Of a stretch of 64,000 nt of DNA, positions 8,716-17,919 are shown one piece after another. The position numbers and the translations under genes were made by a program. Origin of the DNA: Brassicibacter mesophilus (GTDB lineage: Bacteria > Bacillota > Clostridia > Tissierellales > Proteiniboraceae); NCBI RefSeq assembly GCF_050433385.1, contig NZ_JBNPXI010000014.1:1-64000 (forward strand), given 5' to 3'. Each line of letters opens with the position of its first letter. The first letter of the stretch is position 1. The notes beneath the pieces are model-generated. The model saw nothing but the letters and a program-made list of their open reading frames with translations. It was not told the origin of the DNA and made no database searches.

Positions 8716-9074
8716 AATAAATTCCCCCTTTTGAAGTTAATAGATTATTACTAAAATAAAGGGTATAATAAATATTGATAATGGTGTCATGATTATTAAC
8801 TAATATATTTGGAAAATATTAAAATATTTAATCTATAATTACATATTATTACTTCTAAAAAGAAATGTCAATACAAATATTAAAGAAATTAATATTAAAA
8901 TTAATAATATTAATATAATAGTTAAAAATATATATTTAATAAACATTATCTATATAAAAAAACTATAGATTTTGATAGAATTATAGATATTATCTATAGA
9001 TATGCAAATTTACTAAATAAACTAGTATACTATACTTAGTATATTGATTTATGTAAATTAAGGGAGGAATTATA
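8716..9074. promoter_or_regulatory. AT-rich divergent intergenic region
   Basis: These 359 bases separate the minus-strand SHOCT/DUF4097 operon from yedF and must hold both promoters. Composition is extremely AT-rich, with A/T runs and near-palindromes such as CTAGTATACTATACTTAG near 9022. No -10/-35 pair is clear enough to assign, and I see no gene in it. Confidence 0.5.
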
Positions 9075-9671
9075 ATGAAAAAAGAAGTAGATGCTAGAAA
9101 GCAATTATGTCCCAAACCAGTTATCATGACAAAAAAAGCTTTAGATGAGATTACTAATGGTATAATTACAACTATAGTTGATAATGAGGTTGCTAAAGAA
9201 AATGTGTCAAAGCTTGCTCAAAGCATGAATTACTCATATACTGTTGAGAAAAATAACGACAATGAATTCTATATCCACATAACAAAGGGAGAAGCAAAAG
9301 AAGAGACTCAAGCAGTTTGTGCTCCAAATACCTTTAAAGATATGGTTATAGTTTTTGGTCAAGATAAACTTGGTCAGGGCTTAGATGAATTAGGGAAAGT
9401 TCTAATAAAAGGATTTATTTATACACTAACAGAATCAATTCCTTTTCCTTCAGCATTATTATTTTTAAATGGTGGAGTTAAATTAACTACTGAGGGTTCA
9501 GAAGTAATAGAAGACTTGAAGAAGCTTGAGGCTGAAGGGGTAGAAATACTTTCTTGTGGAACCTGCTTAGATTACTTCAATATTAAAGATAAACTCTTGG
9601 TAGGAGAGATTACAAACATGTATACAATAGTTGAAAAAATGAAGAATACAACAAATACTATAACAATATAA
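9075..9671 (+). CDS. yedF: Selenium metabolism protein YedF
   Basis: A 198-residue two-domain protein. Residues 1-70 are TusA-like, with the CPKP motif (LCPKPVIMTKKAL) of sulfur-relay proteins. Residues about 85-195 are DsrE/F-like and contain the 'LSCGTCLDYF' cysteine pair. This fusion is the sulfurtransferase-like YedF family, which accompanies selenium use in Clostridia. The SD GGGAGGAA is strong. It is followed at 15 bases by a DUF3343 gene, its usual partner. No selD or selA is in the window. Confidence 0.9.
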   Translation: MKKEVDARKQLCPKPVIMTKKALDEITNGIITTIVDNEVAKENVSKLAQSMNYSYTVEKNNDNEFYIHITKGEAKEETQAVCAPNTFKDMVIVFGQDKLGQGLDELGKVLIKGFIYTLTESIPFPSALLFLNGGVKLTTEGSEVIEDLKKLEAEGVEILSCGTCLDYFNIKDKLLVGEITNMYTIVEKMKNTTNTITI

Positions 9672-9686
9672 AGAGGATGGTAAACA

Positions 9687-9953
9687 TTGGTCAAAGATAA
9701 CTTTTATGTAATAGCGTTTGATTCTACACATCATGCAATAAAAGGAGAAAAGATTTTAAAGGAGATTGAACTAGAGATTAGAACAATACCAACGCCTAGA
9801 GAAATAACAGCTAGCTGTGGACTATCTATTAGATTCAATGGCGATGATCTTAGTAAAGTTAGAGAAGTCATTGGAAGTAATGAGTTGTCTATTAAGGGAA
9901 TATATGAGATAATCATAGAAGAGAGTGGAAGATCTGCTCATAAAATCAATTAG
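9687..9953 (+). CDS. DUF3343 putative Se/S carrier protein
   Basis: An 88-residue protein of the DUF3343 family. It has the characteristic 'FDSTHHAIKGEKIL' N-terminus and the single conserved cysteine in 'PREITASCGLSIRF', thought to carry sulfur or selenium. The start is TTG with AGAGGATGG upstream. Its tight pairing with yedF supports a joint role in selenium/sulfur transfer (family association, not shown here). Confidence 0.85.
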   Translation: MVKDNFYVIAFDSTHHAIKGEKILKEIELEIRTIPTPREITASCGLSIRFNGDDLSKVREVIGSNELSIKGIYEIIIEESGRSAHKIN

Positions 9954-9968
9954 GTTGGTGGTGGTTTT

Positions 9969-10820
9969 TTGCAGGAAGTATTTAACTATTTAACTCGATG
10001 GGTAGAAGCTAATAATGGACAACTTACCTTTTTAGAAAAGATAATTAAAGTAGTAATTATAATAGTATTAGTGAAGATAGCAACAAAGGCTGTGTACAAG
10101 CTGATAGATAAGTTTTTTGTAAATCAGCAAAAATTTAAGTTTGGAATGGAAGAGAGAAAAACTAATACTTTGGCTGTAATTCTGAAAAGTGTAGTAAAAT
10201 ATCTATTGTATTTTATTGGTATTGTAGCTGTCTTAAAGGAGTTCGGTATTCCTACAGAATCTATACTAGCTACCGCTGGAGTAGGAGGACTTGCCATAGG
10301 TTTTGGCGCGCAAAGCCTTGTTAAGGACATAATCACAGGATTTTTTATATTATTTGAAGATCAGTATTCTGTAGGAGATTATATAAAAACTGGTGAGTTT
10401 GATGGTATCGTAGAAGAAATAGGGATCAGGGTTACTAAGATAAGAGCTTTTTCTGGCGATCTACATATAGTGCCAAATGGAAATATCCAGACCGTAACTA
10501 ATAGATGCAGAGGTGCTATGAGAGCTTGGGTAGATGTTGGTATTGCTTATGAAGAAGATATTGATAATGCTATAATGGTTATGAACAGCATAGCTAAGAA
10601 AATGGCGGAGCAAAATGATAACATAATAGAAGGTCCTACAGTCCTAGGTGTTACGAATCTAGGAGAATCTGATGTAGTCCTTTCAATTATTGCAAAAACG
10701 AAGCCTATGGAGCAATGGGCTGTTGAAAGGGAGCTAAGAAAAGCAATAAAAGAATCGTTTGATAAGGAAGGCATAGAAATTCCATATCCTAGAAGAGTAG
10801 TTATTGATTCAAAAGAATGA
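9969..10820 (+). CDS. mscS: MscS-type small-conductance mechanosensitive channel
   Basis: A 283-residue protein with three N-terminal hydrophobic segments. The third is the glycine/alanine-rich pore helix 'ILATAGVGGLAIGFGAQSLV'. The MscS beta domain (FFILFEDQYSVGDYI) and a C-terminal alpha/beta domain follow. It opens under membrane tension to release solutes on osmotic downshock. The start is TTG with a GGTTGGTGGTGG SD. It closes the yedF-DUF3343 cluster and is followed by a terminator. Confidence 0.9.
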   Translation: MQEVFNYLTRWVEANNGQLTFLEKIIKVVIIIVLVKIATKAVYKLIDKFFVNQQKFKFGMEERKTNTLAVILKSVVKYLLYFIGIVAVLKEFGIPTESILATAGVGGLAIGFGAQSLVKDIITGFFILFEDQYSVGDYIKTGEFDGIVEEIGIRVTKIRAFSGDLHIVPNGNIQTVTNRCRGAMRAWVDVGIAYEEDIDNAIMVMNSIAKKMAEQNDNIIEGPTVLGVTNLGESDVVLSIIAKTKPMEQWAVERELRKAIKESFDKEGIEIPYPRRVVIDSKE

Positions 10821-10890
10821 ATAAATATATAGAATTGTTCGATAAATATTTATTATTAATTTAAATTATAATATAATATATGTTAACTTA

Positions 10891-10940
10891 AGCTACTTCG
10901 TATATAATAATATGTTTATTAAGAAGTAGCTTTTATTTTT
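10891..10940 (+). terminator. Rho-independent terminator after mscS
   Basis: AGCTACTTC (10891-10899) pairs with GAAGTAGCT (10923-10931) around an AT-rich loop and is followed by a run rich in T. Confidence 0.7.
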
Positions 10941-10963
10941 ACATGCAAACGGGAGGGATAGCT

Positions 10964-11170
10964 GTGATAAGTAAATTTTATGTTGGAGATGTAGTTCAGC
11001 TTAAGAAATCTCATCCATGTGGAGAGGATAAGTGGGAGATTATGAGAGTTGGCGTTGATTTTAGGATAAAGTGTCTTGGATGTCAAAGACAGGTATGGCT
11101 TCCTAGAAGAGAGTTTGAAAGAAGAGTAAAGAAAGTAATAAGTACAGTCACTGAAGAAAATAAAGAATAG
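10964..11170 (+). CDS. DUF951 domain protein
   Basis: A 68-residue basic protein with the DUF951 signature: 'FYVGDVVQLKKSHPCG' and a conserved 'IKCLGCQRQVWLPRREFERRVKK' segment whose cysteines resemble half of a metal or nucleic-acid site. The start is GTG 10964 behind GGGAGGG. An in-frame ATG at 10943 precedes that SD and is unlikely. Members sit near the origin-proximal rpsF/ssb block in many Firmicutes, as here. Function unknown. Confidence 0.8.
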   Translation: MISKFYVGDVVQLKKSHPCGEDKWEIMRVGVDFRIKCLGCQRQVWLPRREFERRVKKVISTVTEENKE

Positions 11171-11362
11171 ATAGCTGGAAATATTAAGAAAAATTAATAA
11201 AGCATAAAGATCATGAAAAATGCTACATTTATTATAGTGTACAAATTATTAGATTAGACAAAAGCTAAAATTAATAGTAAACTAATGGTGATAAAATACA
11301 GGAAAGAAACGTTTGCATAACAACTATTTTAATTATAAAAATTTATTTGGGGGTGCTTTACG

Positions 11363-12544
11363 ATGAGTTTAAATTTTGCTAAGCGTATGGATGGTATTAA
11401 AGCTTCTGAGATTCGTGAATTACTTAAGCTTACACAAAGACCAGAGGTTATTTCTTTTGCCGGAGGCTTGCCAGCTCCTGAGTTATTTCCTATAGAAATT
11501 ATGAAGGACATAGCAAAAGAAGTACTAGATGAGAACGGACACAAAGCTTTACAATATGGTACAACTGAAGGACATCTACCACTAAGAGAGATGATAGCAA
11601 AAAGAATGGCTAAAGTTGGTATTGATGTAACAGCAGACAACATACTAATAACTAGTGGTTCTCAACAAGGATTAGATTTCTCAGGTAAAATCTTTTTAGA
11701 TCCGGGAGATGTTGTTTTATGTGAAAGTCCAAGTTACCTTGGTGCAATAAACGCATTTAAAGCTTATCAACCTAAATTTGTTGATGTACCAACTGACGAT
11801 GAAGGAATGATAATGTCTGAACTTGAAAAGATCCTTGAAACTACAGAAAGAATTAAGCTTATATATGTTATTCCTGATTTTCAGAACCCATCAGGAAGAA
11901 CATGGTCAATAGAGAGAAGAAAGAAGTTAGTTGAACTTGCTAACAAATATAATCTACCTATAGTAGAAGATAATCCATATGGAGAATTGCGTTTTGAAGG
12001 AGAAATACCTCCTGCGGTAAAGCATTTTGATACTGAAGGTAGAGTTATATTCTTAGGTACTTTTTCTAAGACCTTCTGTCCTGGCATGAGGTTAGGGTGG
12101 ACTTGTGCAGATAAAGAAGCTCTACAAAAATATATACTAGTTAAACAAGGTGCAGACCTACAGGCTAGTACCATATCACAAATGGAATTAGCCAAGTTCT
12201 TAGAAAAATATGATCTTGACTCTCATATAGAGAAAATAAAGAATGTATATAGAAAAAGAAGAGATTTAATGCTTAATACGATTAAAGAAGAATTTCCTAC
12301 AGAAGTTAAATTTACTTACCCAGAGGGTGGACTATTTACTTGGGTTATACTTCCTGAGAACATAAATGCTAGAGAGCTAGCTGTAAAAGCTCTTGAAAAA
12401 AATGTTGCATTCGTACCAGGTGGGTCATTCTTTCCTAATGGAGGGCATGAAAATACATTTAGATTAAACTATTCAAATATGGATGAAGAAAGGATAGTAG
12501 AAGGAATCAAAAGATTAGCTCAAGTAATTAAAGAAATGATATAA
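11363..12544 (+). CDS. PLP-dependent aminotransferase, LysN/MocR-catalytic type
   Basis: A 393-residue fold-type I aminotransferase. It has 'ISFAGGLPAPELFP', 'LITSGSQQGLDF', 'YVIPDFQNPSG' and the PLP lysine in 'GTFSKTFCPGMRLGW', then the C-terminal 'RLNYSN' arginine that binds the substrate carboxylate. There is no HTH domain, so it is the 2-aminoadipate/aromatic-aminotransferase-like group rather than a MocR regulator. The substrate cannot be told from sequence. It is monocistronic: a long leader precedes it and a hairpin terminator follows. Confidence 0.88.
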   Translation: MSLNFAKRMDGIKASEIRELLKLTQRPEVISFAGGLPAPELFPIEIMKDIAKEVLDENGHKALQYGTTEGHLPLREMIAKRMAKVGIDVTADNILITSGSQQGLDFSGKIFLDPGDVVLCESPSYLGAINAFKAYQPKFVDVPTDDEGMIMSELEKILETTERIKLIYVIPDFQNPSGRTWSIERRKKLVELANKYNLPIVEDNPYGELRFEGEIPPAVKHFDTEGRVIFLGTFSKTFCPGMRLGWTCADKEALQKYILVKQGADLQASTISQMELAKFLEKYDLDSHIEKIKNVYRKRRDLMLNTIKEEFPTEVKFTYPEGGLFTWVILPENINARELAVKALEKNVAFVPGGSFFPNGGHENTFRLNYSNMDEERIVEGIKRLAQVIKEMI

Positions 12545-12558
12545 AGCATGCAAAAGTG

Positions 12559-12580
12559 GCCCTTTGATTTTTCAAAGGGC
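12559..12580 (+). terminator. Hairpin terminator after the aminotransferase gene
   Basis: GCCCTTTGA pairs with TCAAAGGGC around a 4-base loop. The following T tract is weak (TTATAATATA). Confidence 0.6.
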
Positions 12581-12664
12581 TTATAATATATAAATTATTG
12601 GAAAAGATAAATACTAGCATTGCATTTATATTGATTAAGTGATATAATGCTATGATGTAATGTA

Positions 12665-12714
12665 TTCCTTGCTCTGCCTAATGAAGGCTGGGCCGCTAGT
12701 CCAAAAGGAGGTGA
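12665..12714 (+). promoter_or_regulatory. rpsF leader RNA (S6:S18-binding motif)
   Basis: The leader carries TTCCTTGCTCTG, a small GCC/GGC stem, GGGCCGCTAGTCC and AAAAGGAGG. TCCTT near 12666 can pair with AAGGA of the SD, and a CCG sits in the internal loop. These are the hallmarks of the r-protein S6:S18 autoregulatory motif of Firmicutes. It would let the S6:S18 complex repress rpsF-ssb-rpsR translation. Confidence 0.7.
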
Positions 12715-12719
12715 AATTT

Positions 12720-13004
12720 ATGAAAAAATATGAAGCTGTATTCGTTTTCGCACCAGACATGGATGAAGAGACGAGAAATGGTGTAGTTGAAAGATTTAAA
12801 GGTATCATTGAAGCAGATGGTTCAATTGATAAAATTGATGAATGGGGCATGAGAAAGCTTGCTTTTGAAATCAATGACTATACTGAAGGATACTACACGC
12901 TTATAAACTTTGAATCGGGCGCTGATGTTATAAATGAGTTAAACAGAATCGCTAAGATTACAGACACAGTTATTAGACACATGATTATAAGAGAAGAAGA
13001 ATAA
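12720..13004 (+). CDS. rpsF: 30S ribosomal protein bS6
   Basis: A 94-residue protein matching bS6 throughout (MKKYEAVFVFAPDMDEE, 'WGMRKLAFEINDYTEGYYTLINF'). S6 binds S18 on the platform of the small subunit. Start ATG 12720 follows AAAGGAGGTG. An in-frame ATG at 12660 lies in the regulatory leader and is rejected. It is the first gene of the canonical rpsF-ssb-rpsR operon. Confidence 0.97.
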   Translation: MKKYEAVFVFAPDMDEETRNGVVERFKGIIEADGSIDKIDEWGMRKLAFEINDYTEGYYTLINFESGADVINELNRIAKITDTVIRHMIIREEE

Positions 13005-13027
13005 TAAAGCCGTACGGGGGTGTATTT

Positions 13028-13474
13028 GTGAATAGTGTAGTATTAATTGGAAGATTAACAAAAGACCCAGAATTAAGATTTCTGCCTGGAAATGGTACGG
13101 CAGTTTCGACTTTCAGCATCGCAGTTGATAAAGATTTATCGAAAGATAAAAAGCAGGAGATGGAAAGTAAAGGACAACCTACTGCTGACTTTATTAATAT
13201 TGTAGTTTGGGGAAGACGGGCAGAAACATGTGCTAACTATTTAGTTAAAGGAAGACTTGTTGCTATTCAAGGCAGGATACAATCAAGAAGCTACGATGCA
13301 GCTGATGGTAGCAGAAGATACGTAACTGAAGTTGTTGCTGATAATGTTCAATTCCTTGAATGGGGCGACAATAAACAAGGAAATACTAACAGAGAATTTG
13401 GATCAAATGAATCAAATAATTATATAGATACAGACGGTTTTCGTCCAGTAGATGATGACGATATTCCATTCTAA
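13028..13474 (+). CDS. ssb: Single-stranded DNA-binding protein
   Basis: A 148-residue protein with an OB-fold (about residues 1-105: 'NSVVLIGRLTKDPELRF', 'FINIVVWGRRAETCANYL'), a short disordered linker, and the C-terminal acidic tip 'DDDDIPF' that recruits replication partners. The start is GTG behind GGGGGTG. It lies between rpsF and rpsR, the universal Firmicute order. It protects ssDNA at forks. Confidence 0.97.
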   Translation: MNSVVLIGRLTKDPELRFLPGNGTAVSTFSIAVDKDLSKDKKQEMESKGQPTADFINIVVWGRRAETCANYLVKGRLVAIQGRIQSRSYDAADGSRRYVTEVVADNVQFLEWGDNKQGNTNREFGSNESNNYIDTDGFRPVDDDDIPF

Positions 13475-13487
13475 AGGAGGGAAAAGA

Positions 13488-13715
13488 ATGGCAGGAAGAA
13501 AATTTAGAGCTAAAAAAAGAGTATGTAGTTTCTGTGTAGATAATGTAGAAAGCATTAACTACAAAGAAGTAAACAAACTTAAAAAGTACGTTACTGAAAG
13601 AGGAAAAATACTTCCAAGAAGAATTTCAGGAAACTGTGCTATACATCAACGTCAGTTGACAAGAGCTATAAAAAGAGCAAGACAAGTTGCACTTTTACCA
13701 TATACAGCAGATTAA
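13488..13715 (+). CDS. rpsR: 30S ribosomal protein bS18
   Basis: A 75-residue basic protein with 'AGRKFRAKKRVCSFCVDN' (a zinc-type C+ form with at least the CSFC pair), 'LKKYVTERGKILPRRISG' and 'QRQLTRAIKRARQVALLPY'. ATG 13488 is chosen for the AAAGGAGGG SD just upstream. It is the last gene of the operon, followed by a strong terminator. Confidence 0.97.
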   Translation: MAGRKFRAKKRVCSFCVDNVESINYKEVNKLKKYVTERGKILPRRISGNCAIHQRQLTRAIKRARQVALLPYTAD

Positions 13716-13717
13716 TG

Positions 13718-13745
13718 GAGAGGGGAAGAACCCCTCTCTTTCTAA
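13718..13745 (+). terminator. Terminator of rpsF-ssb-rpsR
   Basis: GAGAGGGG and CCCCTCTC pair around AAGAA, followed by TTTC. Confidence 0.8.
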
Positions 13746-13873
13746 TTATGTTTTTGGTTAAGGTTTATAATAAAATGATATTATATACAAATTGTATTCA
13801 TGCATGAATATAGAATTTTATAATGGGTATCTATAATTCGACTTGTATAAATAACTAAAAGGGGGCTGCACAG

Positions 13874-14389
13874 ATGAAAGACAGATTTTCAACTACATAT
13901 ATAGCTAGAACAAGTCTTTTATTGGCATTAGCTTTAATTTTTCAAATTGGCTTTAGATACGTATCACAACCTTTGGTAGGACCCATGGTAAACTTTACTT
14001 TGATAATCGGAGCTGGATTAGTGGGAACAACATCTGGAGTGATAGTAGGTTGCTTAACTCCATTGATAGCTTTCTTTTTCGGAATTATGCCGTTATTTCC
14101 TTTAGTACCATTCGTAATGATAGGAAATTCATTGTTTGTACTTATATTTAATATTATTAGAAGAAATATGAACATTTTAGGGGATATAGCTGGGGTGACT
14201 GTGGCGGCTTTAGTCAAGTCAGCCTTCCTTGCTATATCTGTTAGATATCTTGTGACGTTGATTGTGCCAAAGATTCCATCAAGAATAATTGTTGCTTTTT
14301 CTTTACCACAGCTTTATACGGCATTGATAGGAGGATTTTTGGCTATAATTATAATAAAGCTCATACGTAAAGGTGTCAAATTAAGATAA
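13874..14389 (+). CDS. ECF transporter S component
   Basis: A 171-residue integral membrane protein with about five to six helices, built like substrate-specificity (S) subunits of energy-coupling-factor vitamin transporters. It has an N-terminal 'ARTSLLLALALIFQIGF', glycine-rich middle helices and a basic tail. It would partner the shared EcfAAT module, which is not in the window. I see no riboswitch in the leader that would name the vitamin. It is monocistronic, between two terminators. Confidence 0.75.
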   Translation: MKDRFSTTYIARTSLLLALALIFQIGFRYVSQPLVGPMVNFTLIIGAGLVGTTSGVIVGCLTPLIAFFFGIMPLFPLVPFVMIGNSLFVLIFNIIRRNMNILGDIAGVTVAALVKSAFLAISVRYLVTLIVPKIPSRIIVAFSLPQLYTALIGGFLAIIIIKLIRKGVKLR

Positions 14390-14424
14390 ACAAAGCTTCC
14401 AGTTTTCATACTGGAAGCTTTGTT
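14389..14424 (+). terminator. Terminator of the ECF S component gene
   Basis: A 14-base perfect stem, CAAAGCTTCCAG with CTGGAAGCTTTG plus flanking A-T pairs, starts at the stop codon and is followed by TTATAT. The arms are also T/A-rich on the opposite strand, so it may act both ways. Confidence 0.75.
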
Positions 14425-14607
14425 ATATGATAGAATAAAGATGAAAACAGTAGTGAGCGTACTTATTTGACATAACAATGGATACTATGTAGAATTTTAT
14501 TAAGAACATTAATTTTAATTGAGGTTAACATATAGAATACAATAAAATAAAGTTATGTATAGAGTATTCATATTTGCTATAATGTATAATGGGGGGGGAT
14601 AGCATAC

Positions 14608-14934
14608 ATGGGATTCGGTGATAAGAATATTGATATAACGAAAAGCGTTAAAATAATTGAGTGGCTTAAAAGTGAGTTGCTAACATCTGTTGCTTCGCTG
14701 TTTGAACTCTTAGCTAAAGGAATACATAACAGTCAGGATGTTATACTAGATATAATTGCGAATATAATACTTGTAACGTATCTATTGGGTAAAAGACTGG
14801 GGCTTTCGTTTGATAGTATAGATGCTAAAGTAGAGGAAAAGGCAAAATTAGGATTGGTTGAAGATCACAAGATAGAAAAATGGTATGGTGATTTAAGTGG
14901 TGTGCTCGATTACTTTAAAAGAACAAGAAGATAG
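14608..14934 (+). CDS. MazG-like family protein
   Basis: A 108-residue all-alpha protein resembling the MazG-like family (PF12643), small relatives of nucleotide pyrophosphohydrolases. It has 'WLKSELLTSVASLFELLAKG' and 'DIIANIILVTYLLGKRLGLS'. The acidic metal-binding EExxE motif of true MazG is not evident, so catalysis is doubtful. A run of eight G bases just upstream serves as the SD. It is the first gene of the block leading to DUF2232, gdpP, rplI and dnaB. Confidence 0.65.
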   Translation: MGFGDKNIDITKSVKIIEWLKSELLTSVASLFELLAKGIHNSQDVILDIIANIILVTYLLGKRLGLSFDSIDAKVEEKAKLGLVEDHKIEKWYGDLSGVLDYFKRTRR

Positions 14935-14945
14935 AGGTGAAAAGC

Positions 14946-15893
14946 TTGAATTTAGATGGCAGGACAACTAGGATTACCGAGACGGCGATTATAACTACGC
15001 TGATGACGGTATTTGCTATAATAGGACTATACATTTTTCCTATTATTATAATGATTTATCCTGTGCCTTTTATAATATTAGGAGTAAGGCATGGCGTAAA
15101 GTACAATATATTATCTATTATGGCTTCAAGCATACTCATTAGTATTTTATTTGATGTATTAACAGGTGTATTTGTTTTTATACTATTTGGGTTGTTTTCT
15201 ATTTCAATAACATATATGATAAACAAGAAATATAAACCATCTCAGATATTGATAGGAAGTACAGCTGTATCTTTAGCTTGTACCATTGTTGGGATAGGTA
15301 TCATAGGATATATAACGGGAACAAGCTTTTTAAGTCAGATAAATGCTTCTTTAACAGAGAGCATTAGTATTCAGATGAATATTATTAAAGATATAGGTCT
15401 TACTAACTATGAAATGACACAAATAAAAGAACTACTTAAAACTACTGTAGAGTACATGATTATAATAATACCTGCAACACTTATTATTTCATCTGTTTTT
15501 GTTTCGTACATAAACTATTGGGTGGCAACAGCCGTGTTGACCAGACTGGGGCAAAAAGCTGTTAATATACCAAGGTTTATAAACTTCAGATTACCAAGCA
15601 ATATAATACTTGGAGCAGTAGTACTTTTTTTAGCATCATCTATTGTAAGATATTTTAAGATTTTTTACTATGAGACAATATTTATTAACACTATAATATT
15701 AATTTTCTTTGTTTTTCTTGTTCAAGGACTGGCGGTTATAGTATATTTAATGAACAAAGCTAGGATGAATAAAATAACAAAAGGAATATTGATATTTTTT
15801 ATAGTAATAAATGTACCCTTTAGCTTGATAATATCGCTTTTGGGGATATTAGATGTGATGGTTGATTTTAGAAAGCTGAAAAAGATTGAGTAA
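14946..15893 (+). CDS. DUF2232 membrane protein
   Basis: About 315 residues with eight or so membrane helices, matching the DUF2232 family (YybS of Bacillus), which sits just upstream of gdpP in most Firmicutes, as here. I prefer TTG 14946, placed seven bases after AGAGGTGA; an in-frame GTG at 14937 lies inside that SD. Its function is not established. The fixed linkage suggests a link to c-di-AMP or envelope control (inference). Confidence 0.8.
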   Translation: MNLDGRTTRITETAIITTLMTVFAIIGLYIFPIIIMIYPVPFIILGVRHGVKYNILSIMASSILISILFDVLTGVFVFILFGLFSISITYMINKKYKPSQILIGSTAVSLACTIVGIGIIGYITGTSFLSQINASLTESISIQMNIIKDIGLTNYEMTQIKELLKTTVEYMIIIIPATLIISSVFVSYINYWVATAVLTRLGQKAVNIPRFINFRLPSNIILGAVVLFLASSIVRYFKIFYYETIFINTIILIFFVFLVQGLAVIVYLMNKARMNKITKGILIFFIVINVPFSLIISLLGILDVMVDFRKLKKIE

Positions 15894-15912
15894 ATCCTTG
15901 GGAGGATATCGC

Positions 15913-17919
15913 ATGTCAAATAAAAAAATCTTTAAGTTCCTGATTCCAGATTCAAAACTATATCTATGGATAATAGGGATATTAATAGGAATTATTGCAA
16001 TATACGATCCTCGGATAGCTGCAGTAGGAGTAGTTTTATTAGCGTATTTAATATATTATCATTGGAAGAATGTACATCTTAAAAAAGTAGAGTGGACAAA
16101 GTATATCGAGAGTCTTACAAATGAAATAGATTCAGCTACTAAGTATGCTGTTATCAACCTACCTATTCCCTTAATAATGCTAGAGGTAGATGGTACTGTA
16201 AATTGGTATAATTCGAAGTTTCTTCAGATGATTGATACAAAAGATATACTAGATAAGGATATTAGCGATATTATACCGAATTTTAATGTTGACATGATAA
16301 TGAATAAAAAAGAAGATATGACAATAGAAGTAGCATTTAATGATAAATACTATAAGGTCTTGTACAATATAGTAAATACGTCAAAGGGAAGAGAAAATAA
16401 AAATAAATATATCATTATGCTATACTGGATAGACATCACAAACTTTACAATACTTAAAAACAAGTACAATGATGAGAAGGTAAATGTATGCTTAGTTCAA
16501 GTTGATAACTATGACGATGTAAAAAATAATACCGATGAAGTGAATAGACCTATTGTTTTGGCAGAGATAGACAAAAGGCTAAATGCATTGGTATCAAGAA
16601 TAAATGGCTTTATCAGAAAGTATGAAAACGATAAATACCTAATAATCTACGAAAATAAATATCTTGAATATTTTGAGGCTAAAAAGTTTGACATTTTAGA
16701 TGATGTAAGAGATATAAATTTAGGTAATAAAATACCTGTAACACTGAGCATTGGAGTTGGAGTAAATGGCAAAACTCTTGCACAGCTATATGAATATGCT
16801 AAGGCAGCTATAGATATAGCATTAGGACGTGGAGGAGATCAAGCAGTTGTCAAAAAGATAGATAAGCTAAGTTTCTATGGAGGTAAAAGTAAGGCAGTTG
16901 AAAAGAGAACAAAGGTTAAAGCTAGAGTAATAGCTCATGCTTTAAGACAGCTGATAGATCAATCTGATAAAGTTTTTATAATGGGGCATAAAGTTGGCGA
17001 TATGGATAGCTTTGGTGCATCTATAGGTATTTATAGAGCTGTAAAGAATAGAAATAAGCAAGGCTATATTGTTTTAAGTGGTATTAATCCATCCATCAAG
17101 AATATATTTGATAGGATAAAAAATGAACATCCTGAATATCTAGACGTAATCGTAACACCTGAGCAAGCAAGAAATATTGCAGACAAGGCATCATTATGTG
17201 TAGTCGTAGATAACCATAGACCTAGCTACACTGAAGCACCTCAACTGCTTGAGATTGTTGAAAAAGTGGTGTTAATAGACCATCACAGAAGAGGAGCAGA
17301 ATTTATTAATGATCCAGTACTCACATACTTAGAGCCATATGCTTCTTCAACGTGTGAGCTTGTGACCGAAATGCTCCACTATATGAGTGACAAAATGGAA
17401 ATGGAAAGATTTGAAGCAGAGGCTTTAATGGCGGGAATAAGTGTTGATACAAAGAATTTTACATTTAAAACAGGTGTGAGAACTTTTGAAGCAGCTTCTT
17501 TTTTAAGAAGGGCAGGAGCAGATACTACTTCTGTTAGGCAGTTGTTCCAAGATGACTTAAACACATTTATACTAAAGGCAGAGGTTATTAAAGATGCAAC
17601 TATTATAGAAGATAAAATTGCAATATCTAGATTGAAAAATGAGAGCGCAGAATCCGTACTTGTGGCTGCACAGGCAGCAGACGATTTATTAAATATAAGT
17701 GGTATTACAGCATCATTTGTACTAGCTTTAAATGATGGGAAAATTCACATAAGCGGGAGATCCCTTGGTGGTCTAAGTGTTCAGCTTATACTTGAAAAGC
17801 TGGGAGGAGGAGGTCATCTTACTGTTGCTGGAGCTCAGCTTGATAATGTTGATATAAACGAAGCAGAAAATATGCTAAAAGAAGCTATACATGAATATCT
17901 AAAGGAAGGTGAAGAGTAA
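15913..17919 (+). CDS. gdpP: Cyclic-di-AMP phosphodiesterase GdpP
   Basis: A 668-residue protein. Two N-terminal membrane helices are followed by a PAS-like domain (about residues 60-160) and a degenerate GGDEF domain (about 165-300, no GGDEF motif). A DHH domain with 'VLIDHHRRGAEF' (near 455) and a DHHA1 domain ('GGGGHLTVAGAQL' near the end) follow. This is the full GdpP/YybT architecture, which hydrolyses c-di-AMP to pApA at the membrane. SD GGGAGGAT. Its stop overlaps the rplI start by one base, so the two are translationally coupled. Confidence 0.95.
   Translation: MSNKKIFKFLIPDSKLYLWIIGILIGIIAIYDPRIAAVGVVLLAYLIYYHWKNVHLKKVEWTKYIESLTNEIDSATKYAVINLPIPLIMLEVDGTVNWYNSKFLQMIDTKDILDKDISDIIPNFNVDMIMNKKEDMTIEVAFNDKYYKVLYNIVNTSKGRENKNKYIIMLYWIDITNFTILKNKYNDEKVNVCLVQVDNYDDVKNNTDEVNRPIVLAEIDKRLNALVSRINGFIRKYENDKYLIIYENKYLEYFEAKKFDILDDVRDINLGNKIPVTLSIGVGVNGKTLAQLYEYAKAAIDIALGRGGDQAVVKKIDKLSFYGGKSKAVEKRTKVKARVIAHALRQLIDQSDKVFIMGHKVGDMDSFGASIGIYRAVKNRNKQGYIVLSGINPSIKNIFDRIKNEHPEYLDVIVTPEQARNIADKASLCVVVDNHRPSYTEAPQLLEIVEKVVLIDHHRRGAEFINDPVLTYLEPYASSTCELVTEMLHYMSDKMEMERFEAEALMAGISVDTKNFTFKTGVRTFEAASFLRRAGADTTSVRQLFQDDLNTFILKAEVIKDATIIEDKIAISRLKNESAESVLVAAQAADDLLNISGITASFVLALNDGKIHISGRSLGGLSVQLILEKLGGGGHLTVAGAQLDNVDINEAENMLKEAIHEYLKEGEE

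Noticed and set aside
8716..9074. A riboswitch or small RNA in the AT-rich gap before yedF
   Set aside because: No stable stems or conserved motif could be found; composition alone gives short A/T pairings.
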